Source: Dendrophyllia cribrosa (Eukaryota > Cnidaria > Anthozoa > Scleractinia > Dendrophylliidae). From it: DNA of 64,000 nt. Of the stretch, positions 55,801-64,000 are shown piece by piece. A program made the translations under genes and the position numbers. The DNA lies in NCBI GenBank assembly GCA_024195265.1, contig JAJLRJ010000010.1, forward strand, positions 9,874,302-9,938,301, written 5' to 3'. Under the pieces are notes generated by a model. That model was not told the origin of the DNA. It did no database searches and was given only the letters and a program-made list of their open reading frames with translations. The number at the start of each line of letters is the position of its first letter. Within the stretch, counting starts at the first letter, position 1.

Positions 55801-57704
55801 TGACGCCATAGCATAGTCAAAATAGTCGTGGAATTAGTTGCTACGCTTATAATCATGCTATGACGTCAAACCGTTGTTTATCAGAGGTGAACTAAACCTA
55901 TTTACTAATTAATTGTGGAATACTTTAACTTACTGATCGTGATGAAAGGTAACTCATTCCATCAGCAATTTGCCAAGCGAACTTTATCAGTTGCTGTGAC
56001 GTCAGACTTGTTTGTGGCTTGATATCCGGGTCTTTGTAGTAAGTGTCATTCAATCCACGGCTCTTTCTCAAGTAACCCAGGAGATCACCATACGGGACAT
56101 ACTCAATCAACACTAGCAAAGGCTCTGAGTAAAAATGACGTATATGCTAATCATAGGAAAGCCAGGCTTATTTAAAAAATATAATGAAAAGATTCGTAAT
56201 TTTCATATCTGTAATGACCAATAAACAATCAAGTGTAATCTAACTGTTATTTGAAATATTGGTTTTATCAAATGAGTTCGTATGGTAAATAGGTCACCGC
56301 AAAGAGATTAAAAACCCCGCCGTATTCCCGACAGGGAATCAGAGCTGATGGATGACGAAGGATATTAGAAAACTGACATTTCGAGCGTAAGCCCTTCGTC
56401 AGAGCGAATTTAACTGTTAAAGTATTTATCTATTTAGGAATTAAAAAAAAAACAGAAACATCTGAGAAAATGACAGTTGACGTTTCAACAGTAACAGACG
56501 GTTCTGTAATACATTCGTAGCTATGCATTAAAAGTGAACCGATGACAAAGTTCGTGATTATCTTACTATTTTACTTTTAAAATAATTAACTAGATTCAGT
56601 GACTCATCCCTATAGTTTGATGACGTGTGGAATAGAGTCAGGTAATGAGAGCACATAAGTCGACCACAGCATATTTTCTGACAATAACAGACAATTCGGT
56701 AGATACCTACACATGTATGAAAATGAATTGATTTAAATTGCATGCTAATTTACTTTGAAAATACTTTACCAGATTCAGTGACGCATCCCAGTAGTTTGAT
56801 AACGTGTGGATGGGGTTTTAGCGTCTTCATTACTTCAAGTTCTGATAACAAGTCCTTCCTGTCCGTCTCAGGAGCGTTAGCTGAAAGGTGCAGCAACAAA
56901 GTTGTATTTTTTTTTTAATTATTATTATTTTTTTTAATATTTTTTGTCGCAGTTCTTTGCAGGCATCTTTTGTCCGTTATATTGAATAATATGTAATAGA
57001 GTTTTGGAAGTTTTTCAAGAAATCGGAACAATTCTGAACAATTCAGCTGCGACCAATTTTTTTCATAGTATTTCTCGTTCTATAAACTGGTCAAAAGTAG
57101 AAAAATAGAGTTATGCAAAGGGAAGTTGGTACCTTTTAACATTTTCACAGCCACCAATGTCATCTGGGGTCTTCCACGAAGCCCAATGACTGTTCCTTTG
57201 GCAACCTGACCAAAAGCACCTTTTCCAATGACTTTTTCAACAGTCACATTTTCCCGAGGAATCTCACCAGATAGTTTTGATGGATGCAAAGGTGCGTATT
57301 GGCTAGTTTGTGAAGTATCCGTTTTTGTTGTGACTTTTGGCAAGTCATTTGAACGGCGTGCATCATCCAGTGCCATGTACTGGCTTCGAGAAGAAACTTC
57401 AGACATTTGCTGTCTTGATGGGATTCGATCTGGCTGACGAACCTCCATTTCAACTGCAGTCTAATGAAGGAAAGTTTTTTCATTAACACTTAGCTTTCTT
57501 TTGTTGGCTTAGCTTTTAAAATCAACTTGAATAATGCCTATGATTTGATATTGCACGTTTTCGTGATACCTGAGTGAGTGGATAACAATAACTGCATAGA
57601 GTGCAGTGATTGATTGTGCCAATAAAATTGAATTACTTTATAATGTTTTTTTTATGACATTTACATTGCTGTTTCCTTTTTCACCGGTTGACTCTGCATA
57701 CGAT
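49826..57704 (-). CDS. Receptor tyrosine kinase, juxtamembrane and complete kinase domain (paralogue 2)
   Basis: Ten exons on the minus strand in coding order: 57665-57704 (less certain), 57133-57460, 56770-56880, 55934-56124, 54760-54882, 54054-54124, 52412-52452, 50982-51078, 50630-50729, 49826-49891 (stop). All borders are GT-AG and phases match. The product has a juxtamembrane part with SQYMALDDA and [10 protein letters not shown], the glycine loop [12 protein letters not shown], the catalytic Lys in VAVKMLK, helix C with [11 protein letters not shown], the hinge [22 protein letters not shown], an activation-loop Tyr, [28 protein letters not shown] and the tail YANVEDLVV. All catalytic residues are present. 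It is closest to FGFR/RET/Cad96Ca-type receptor kinases (family knowledge). Membrane-span and extracellular exons were not found up to 64000. Confidence 0.88.
50155..50226 (+). repeat. tRNA-like (SINE) sequence
   Basis: GCGTCTCGGTGCTCTAGTGGTTAGC carries an A-box-like element and GGTTTCTCAAGCC a B-box-like element 40 bp apart. The anticodon arm is not convincing. Located in the last kinase intron. Confidence 0.4.
51120..51480. repeat. GCGTATG-rich intronic repeat
   Basis: AGCGTATG, GCGTATAC, TAGCGTA and CATACG words occur over twenty times in 360 bp. It lies in the kinase intron next to the 50982-51078 exon. No coding potential; probably a decayed tandem or foldback element. Confidence 0.55.
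53640..53765. other. GC-rich island within an AT-rich intron
   Basis: The words CGCGCCCGCGAG, GCGGGCGGCGGGCGCCGGC and CGCGCCCGCGAA form a strongly GC-biased patch with inverted CGCGCCCGCG repeats. It is followed by a twofold CCGCTATTAACAACGCT-like repeat (53825-53867). No gene seen. Confidence 0.5.
54335..54540 (+). repeat. Intronic repeat, counterpart of 32928-33120
   Basis: AACACGAGGACGAGTGTTTC ... CGGTTTCGAGG ... CTTCTCAAACCATTAATAAT. It sits in the same intron as its counterpart but inverted relative to the gene. Flanking intron sequence matches on both sides in the expected inverted orientation. Confidence 0.65.
55794..55875. repeat. 82-bp foldback element
   Basis: AACGGTTTGACGCCATAGCA pairs with TGCTATGACGTCAAACCGTT across a 40-bp loop. 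It is absent from the matching intron of the plus-strand paralogue. Confidence 0.7.
56378..56402 (-). ncRNA. Hammerhead-ribozyme-like core in a kinase intron
   Basis: The minus strand reads CTGACGA, A, GGGC-TTAC-GCTC, GAAAT. The CTGANGA and GAAA boxes flank a 4-bp stem II with one G-T pair. The sequence CTGACGAAGGGC-GCTCGAAA is a familiar Penelope-like terminal motif. The matching plus-strand paralogue near 31448-31475 has a decayed version (CTGTCAAAAGGG). Confidence 0.55.
56592..56630 (-). pseudogene. Decayed duplicate of part of a kinase exon
   Basis: 39 bp match the 3' part of the exon at 56770-56880 (56771-56809) with four differences. It encodes a remnant of [11 protein letters not shown] with a stop created in it. 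The intron bases after the donor are partly retained as CTAGTTAATT, where the GT donor is changed. Confidence 0.7.
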
Positions 57705-58690
57705 CTAAAAGAATAATCACAAAAGGTTATAAACAAATAATATTTTACATGTACATCTGTTAATTTCCTCTTATTAAAATTATGTAAAAAAACAAGGTAC
57801 AAGCAAACATTAACGAAGTTTGACATTTCCCATACAGTCGATAAAATGTTTTCACTAGCGTACGATTAGTTCAAATGCGTCACGTGACGCATTATCTATA
57901 TAAAAAAACTAAAACCAAAACGGGGGATATCTGATGACATTTTCCAAATGCTATCCCCAATTTTCAAAAAGGGAGTTGCGTTAATGGTAGTCTCCGTAGG
58001 GCTCATGGATTGCGTTACAATTACGCTTAGACACAAGTTGCTCGAAAATTCCTTAAAAGTTACCCCAAATTTTTAAAAAAGTTGTCTAAAAGTTGCCATT
58101 TTTTTAAAAAGTTGCTCAAAAGTTGCCAATTTTCCAGAAAGTTGCCGAAAAGTTGCTCCTATTTTGCCCTCTTTTTATACCACAAAGTTACTGGCGCGGA
58201 AAAAAATCATGTGGAATTGCTTTTATTTGTGATTCATTTCTATAGATATAAATACTTTTCTTAATAAAAATCATATTTCTTTCTTTTAACAAAACTAGAT
58301 TACAAACAAAAACTGACCAGATTTCTGTCCCAATAGCCAGTTGTATTATGTACACAGAATCCTTTAGCAGTGATACTAGTAAATAGTCATCATTTATGGG
58401 ACCAAGAGCTTTTTCCTCTGGTTGCCATTGTAACAAAGCATTACCAACGCCTCTACAGTTTCCTCTAATGAATCAATGATTCGTCTGGATTTTCCACTTT
58501 CTTGAAATAGCGCCCTAAATTGGAACACTCAGGTTTGCTCCGAGCCTTTTGCCTTTCTCGATAGAATCATTTGATTCACTTCATTCGAAGAAATGACCTC
58601 CTCTGAACTTTCAACAAGAGCAGCCAAATTGTTGACAAACTTGCTGTTATTGGTGATACTGCTGACTTGAGTGACCTCAAAAACCACAGG
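57705..58690. other. No gene seen; AAAGTTGCC repeats
   Basis: AAAAGTTGCC or AAAGTTGCT occurs six times between 58060 and 58160. I looked here for a membrane-span exon of the kinase gene and found none. A 102-codon minus-strand frame at 58529-58837 overlaps the inverted repeat arm and is not recognisable. Confidence 0.5.
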
Positions 58691-58691
58691 C

Positions 58692-59542
58692 AGCCCATTT
58701 AAGAGAGCCTTTTTTCCCGGACCGCGTGAGACGTGGCACATGATGGAAAATTTCCCTACCCTCATGTTTAGCTCAAAGATAGCCCACGGTGAGTCAATAA
58801 ACGTGGTGGTGTTTTTTTGCTCAAATCTATTTTTCATTTCTAGAAAATCTCAAAAACTCTAACGGTCCCCCACCGCCATGAAATACATGTAGCCGAAATA
58901 AGAGCGCCGAATATGAGCACAATACAGGTTCTCGTTAAAAGCGCACAGGGAAGCAAGGCTCTCCCAAATTTGAACAATTGTGTAGGAGGCATTAACAAAT
59001 GATTTGAGCTAATAACAGGTTTTGTAGTTACATTTCTAAATTAACGGCGAGGGTTAAAATCGCTCATATTTTATTATTTAAAAATTGCATTTTGGAGCAG
59101 TTTTTCAAGAAACATTTTCCCTGTGCGGTATAACTCAGAATCGCTTTAAATTGCGGTTTTGGAAACGTGGATGTAGTGCTCTTTTCAAGGAAACTAAAAA
59201 ACGTTTGGGCCCCTTAACTACTGCAAAGAAAAAGCTCGTGTCATTTCGAGGAAATCACAACATCGACTTGTCAACAACCGCAAATAATCGAATTACGCTT
59301 GCTGTTATTGAAGCCAAAATTCCGACAAAACTTATCGCTTTACACCATACTAGATCAGAGACATAGTATAACGAGCTTACCTTGCATAGCCAGTGGTCGA
59401 AGGTTGGTTTTATCCCTATTTTCGTTTCAAATGGCCATGATTTATCAAATCACGCAATCAGTAAATGTTGCCGAAGGCACTTTCTGGAAACATCCCATTT
59501 CTCGACAGTTCCAACCATATTTCAGCTTCCATACAGCTAGTT
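58692..59542 (+). repeat. Large inverted repeat, left arm
   Basis: About 850 bp matching 62690-63555 in reverse orientation at roughly 85-90 per cent by eye. Both arms encode the same frame with FWKRG-SALFKETKKRLG, TTAKKK and NHNIDLSTTANNRITLAV (59140-59310). This may be a short conserved peptide or simply shared repeat sequence. Confidence 0.75.
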
Positions 59543-59639
59543 ATCCAAGAGTCTTGTTTTCACAGTAAAAACTTTTGATGTTTTTACTGTTTAAGTGGCA
59601 GACGATCAAAGCTTTCACATTAGAGGAGAATGTCCCAAC

Positions 59640-60812
59640 GATGGCGCGTCAACAACTTATGCATCGATATGCAAATGAGTTGTTTAATTTGCATGTCACG
59701 CAACGACATGTTACACGCAATTCTCTCCTCCGGTGGAATGTCGGCGGTTATCATTAGTCTATGTGAATCAATCGCAGCTCCCAATATGCCATCCTTGAAG
59801 GTCGAGGGTATCAGTCAGCTAAACAATGTGGAGTACAACGATGACGGAATTCGGGTGTGGAAGGCGTATGGTACTGGCCCTGAAAAAGTTTTAAAGATCC
59901 AGTATCCATCTTCGTCGGAGCTGCCATTCTCACTACCAATCAACCACATTCAAGCACCTTTACTGCAATCAAGCCACGACGAACAAAAGTGCTGCCACAA
60001 GTTGATGATGATCAAGTGAAGCAGGATACACCCATCGCTGAAGACAACCTCGCAAACGCAGAAGGGGCATTGTTTGCTTTTCCTGAAGAGGGTTGCACGC
60101 GGACATTCCTGCGGCATTCTGCAATGCAGCTTCACTTGGATTGCGGCAAACACGAAAAGCTCTAGAGCGCGAGACGTTATTGGACAGAGCTGCAATGGCT
60201 TATGCAGAGAGGCTGGAAGGGCAGACCCCTTCAGTACCGGAGGTTGCTGTAAACACACGACCGGATTCTACAGGTGATACAAACAGAAACCTGACGATGG
60301 GCTGGGCACTAAAGGCGGGTGCCACGCGAAGGAGCAGATTCACGTCCAGTCAAAAGACTTATCTAACTGCGAAATTCAAACTAGGGGAGCAATCGGGGCA
60401 CAAATCAGATCCTGCGTCGGTTGTAAGGGCGATGGTGAGTGCCAAAGATGAAAGTGGAAACCGCCTGTTTACAAGTGAAGAGTTTCTCACTGCAAGTCAA
60501 ATTGCCAGCTTTTTTTCCCGCCTCTCTGCGAAAAAGGTCCTTCACGACAACGATGACGAACAGTTTGACGATGATTTGCACAACGCAGCTAATTAGGCGA
60601 GAATTGAAGAACTTACAAATGTGGCTGTGCAGCATCTGGCACTTAAACACCCTATCATTTATGATTCTTACAATCTCTGTGAAATGGCAGCGAAGAGCAA
60701 GTTGAAGAGCTTTTCAATTTCAGTACTAAAGGAGATCTGTATGTATTTTAACATTGATATCACGGACATATCCGTGCATCGAAAACAGCCCTATGTGAAC
60801 AGGATAAAATAA
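59640..60812 (+). pseudogene. Cnidarian zinc-finger-like protein family, C-terminal part, frameshift and stop
   Basis: The plus strand reads FAFPEEGCTRTFLRH, MQLHLDCGKHEK (a C2H2-like finger, 60070-60155), then after a frameshift near 60160 ALERETLLDRAAMAYAERL, GWALKAGATRRSRFTSSQK, DPASVVRAMVSAKDESGNR, FLTASQIASFFSRLSAKK. After an in-frame TAG at 60594-60596 come HPIIYDSYNLCEMA and LKEICMYFNIDI. I recall this order from many uncharacterised coral proteins that carry a finger followed by the SFFSRL block. The function is unknown; multicopy occurrence and the flanking inverted repeat suggest a mobile origin (inference). Two lesions make this copy a pseudogene. Confidence 0.65.
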
Positions 60813-62689
60813 CTTTGTCTCAGCTGCGTCTGCAGCACTAATATAAGATCGACGTTGCCGAACTTTGGTCAGTGTATGGGTTCACTAACCTCTTAACTGA
60901 CCGCTAAAAGCACCGGCAGAATCAGTATGCCACTGTTATGTTCACTAAGACGCTTTTGGGTTGGAGATCGTTGCCGTGAAAGCATGATTCATGAGTCTCG
61001 GTTTTGACTTGGTTGTACATGCAACATGCAAGTCGTGAAGTTTTCAAATCCGGCGTCACCCGAGCAATTGTCTCTGACGTTACACTAAGACGAATGACAA
61101 TTAAGTTGAAGTACGCTCATGTTTGTTAACTGTCTAGTGTCGGCATTATACAGTACTGTCTGATAGTACTGAAGTTCCACTGTTAACGCGCTTGAACACG
61201 CACTCGCGTCACTCCGCGTGTTCCAGTGAGCAGGTTTCAACATTCAAGTCCAATGCGCGCTTATAGGTTATGAGTAAGGGCATACTTGCCGTTCACGTAC
61301 TGCTAGAAGGTAGGAGTGTAAAAATCGGGTGTTGAAACGCGTGAAGTGCGAGTGGAATGCACGTGAAGTGTACGTGAAGTGCGCGGGACGCGGTGCCCAT
61401 CAAGTGCCTGCGATTTCGAAGAGCGTGTATTGTATTGATTGTCGCAATAGGAGCGTCCTCACTTACATGTTCAGACATACTGTTACTACTGCCATTTCGT
61501 GTATCCGAATAGTTCGCGTTCAGACTTACTATATAGCCTGTTCCAGGAATTCAGACAATGAGAAAGACTCACATAATAGGGGAATGGCGTGTAAAAATAG
61601 CGAGCAAAGCAGACGCGATGAGAGGGGCGCGGTCCCCTCACTGTTATTTCGCCTCCTATACTTTCGCGCTGTTCCCTAATTCTGGGCACCCATCCGGAGC
61701 ACCTAGAACAAGATAGACCTACCTCTGGTGCGTGAGTGGACACTGTACCTGGGCAGTGCCGCTGGTGTGAACGCGGCGTCCGAGGAAGGTTGCCATTCAA
61801 ATCCTTGAACTTTGCACCGCATTCGAGCGCATTCATTCCAGAATGACAAAGATCTAGTTTTCAGTGCCCGTTCCCTGATCAATTTCCTCTGGTACAGGCT
61901 ACTAACACACCATAAAGAATAATTAACTGAATCTTGAAAGCTTCCCCCGCTGAATCCGGAGGGCTACAAGACGACTAGGGCGTTGTCCATATCCTGCCAG
62001 TATAGAAGCAACACGCAGAGTGCAATTTTGTTACATATTCCGTAACCAGTTAAAAGAGGTTAGAGCCCTGCTTGAATTTCCGAACTTGTTGTAGTCCGTT
62101 ATAGCGTTAGTAGTTGTGGTATCATCGTATCTTATATAAACCACTGCGCAAGTGAATATATTTCCGAAATTTAATAAACCATTGGTTTGTTAAACAGCTG
62201 ATAAAAATGTTGTCATCGTTTACTTAGAGTGGACTTAACTTCATTTATTTCATTTATATCTGGTGAATACCAAAAATAAATCTGCCCAGCGGGGGTTCAG
62301 GGGGTTTGTGTTCACTTGTATGTTTTTATACCATTACAGTTTTCAAAGCGTTGTGGGTCAGTTTAGTGTTGCCAGTAGACGATTTGTGTCACAGTTCGTT
62401 CATAAGGGGTAATAAATTCGTATTCTTTAATAAACAGCTGCAGCATAAAACTACTATAAAACTGAAGATGCAGTGGTGGAAGAAAAGAAAAATACGAAAA
62501 ATGCCAGTTTTGCTGGGATTCCTGCGACCATGCAGTGTACGCAGTCTCGTTGCGTGACATGAACGGCTCATGATCAGTTCCTTGTTTCGTTTTGAACTGC
62601 CAACTTTGTTAAACTCACTTGCCACTATAGACACTTCAAACGTTCAAATCATCACGCTTTATTTTGCAATCAAGTCCAATGTATATAAT
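60813..62689. other. No gene seen inside the inverted repeat
   Basis: Contains GTGAAGTG repeats near 61340-61385. No conserved frame on either strand. Confidence 0.5.
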
Positions 62690-63555
62690 AGCTGAATGGA
62701 AGCTGAAATATGGTTGGAACTGTCGAGAAATGGGATGTTTCCGAGAAAGTGCATTCGGCAACATTTACTGATTGCGTGATTTGATAAATTCTGCTCGAGC
62801 GAAGATGGCCATTTGAAACGAAAATAGGGATGAAAACCAACCTTCAACCACTGGCTATGCAAGGTAAGCTCGTTATACTATGTCTCTGATCTAGTATGCT
62901 GTAAAGCGATAAGTTTTCGTCGGAATTTTGGCTTCAATAACAGCAAGCGTTATTCGATTATTTGCGGTTGTTGACAAGTCGATGTTATGATTTCCTCGAA
63001 ATGACACGGGCTTTTTCTTTGCAGTAGTTAAGAGGCCCAAACGTTTTTTAGTTTCCTTGAAAAGAGCACTATATCCACGTTTCCAAAACCGCAATTTAAA
63101 GCAATTCTGAGTTATACCGCATAGGGAAAATATTTCTTGAAAAACTGCTCCAAAATGTAATTTTTAAATAATGAAATATGAGCGATTTTCAAACACTCAC
63201 CGTTTATTCAAAAATTTAAGTACAAAGCCTGTTATTAGCTCAAATCATTTGTTAATGCCTCCTACACAATTGCTCAAATTTGGGAAAGCCTTGCTTCCCC
63301 GTGCGCTTTTAACGAGATCAGTTCTTGTACTCATATGCATCGCTTTCATTTCAACCATTTCATGGCGATGGGGGTCCGTTACAGGTTTTGAGAATTTTCT
63401 TGAAATCAAAAATAGATTTGCACAAAAAAATTCCACCACATTTACTGACTTTCCATAGGGTATCTCTGAACTGAAAATGATGGTAGGGAATTTTCGAAGC
63501 ATGTGCCACATTTTTCTGATCTCACGCGGTCTCCAGAAAAATTCTCTCTTAAATA
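62690..63555 (-). repeat. Large inverted repeat, right arm
   Basis: Reverse complement of 58692-59542. The inner boundary is sharp at AGCTGAATGGAAGCTGAAAT (62690) against CAGCTTCCATACAGCT (59527-59542). The outer boundary lies at CTCTCTTAAATAGCC (63543-63557). Confidence 0.75.
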
Positions 63556-63557
63556 GC

Positions 63558-64000
63558 CAAAAAGAAAAGGTCAGGTAGTAGTACTGCTGAGAGGAGCTCG
63601 CGCATTCTTTATGTCATATTTGAGTCATATTTATGATAAGTAAGCTCTTATATCATATATTTATCAAAATACTTTTGGCTGTTTGTTAAATCTAAATTGC
63701 CAAAACAAAAAAAGTTGCCTGAAATGTCAAATGTTGCCATAAAGTGGCCGAGCAATTTGTGTCAAAAGTAGTAGTAGTATACAAGAGGTGTAATGCTAGG
63801 GATACCGATATATATATAGCTATTTCAATTTAGGTTGTCGGATGATATCTTCAAGCGTATGCAACGAGACCGCAAGGTACCTTGGAATTTTTATGAATAC
63901 GATAAGTTGACGAAAGCAAATTAAAATGCCTCGTCAATACAGTGAAGGCAAACATTTATGGTGCTAACATCCACCTCACTCATCGCACTAACAAGCGCAA
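63558..64000. other. No gene seen
   Basis: AT-rich, with AAAGTTGCC-like words near 63710-63745 that recall the repeats at 58060-58160 outside the left arm. Confidence 0.45.

Overview
The window is animal genomic DNA, most likely from a stony coral or another cnidarian. It is AT-rich, has spliced exons with ordinary GT-AG junctions, dense small inverted-repeat transposons, Penelope-like and DIRS-like retroelements, and a Maverick/Polinton virus-like element. The coral assignment is an inference from the repeat and protein families. No bacterial feature is present. Two runs of exactly 500 N (4273-4772 and 28125-28624) are scaffold gaps, so order and orientation across them are assembly hypotheses.

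Layout. 1-4272 is a near-identical copy of 38082-42350. 4800-7390 is a decayed DIRS-like polymerase on the minus strand, split by a 1338-bp transposon (5727-7064) that carries nine copies of a short repeat in each inverted arm and has a 5-bp target duplication. 9341-27034 holds minus-strand exons of a cell-surface protein (Ig, SEA and membrane-span exons). The long stretch between the SEA and Ig exons contains a Maverick/Polinton-derived block (about 11.5-19.7 kb): fragments of protein-primed DNA polymerase and integrase fused head to head, a run of small minus-strand genes, a packaging ATPase, a broken major capsid gene and a divergent coiled-coil gene. Many of these genes have a TATATATACAC-like element directly before the ATG. 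A Penelope-like fragment is nested inside the block, and two further Penelope-like GIY-YIG remnants lie at 22-25 kb. Three hammerhead-ribozyme-like cores are visible.

From about 31.3 to 57.7 kb there are two convergent copies of a receptor tyrosine kinase gene. The plus-strand copy (31670-36882) has only the C-lobe exons. The minus-strand copy (49826-57704) has juxtamembrane and complete kinase exons. Between them lie the second copy of the 4.27-kb segment, a LINE 3' end, two inverted-repeat elements and a decayed LINE polymerase. The right end (58.7-63.6 kb) is a large inverted repeat around a broken member of a cnidarian zinc-finger-like family.

How the parts fit: the only host genes I can support are the Ig/SEA transmembrane protein and the two kinase copies. 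The ectodomain exons have no kinase and the kinase copies have no ectodomain, so they may be parts of one receptor family separated by duplication or by misplacement of the gap-bounded contig. Everything else is mobile or virus-derived DNA in introns and intergenic space.
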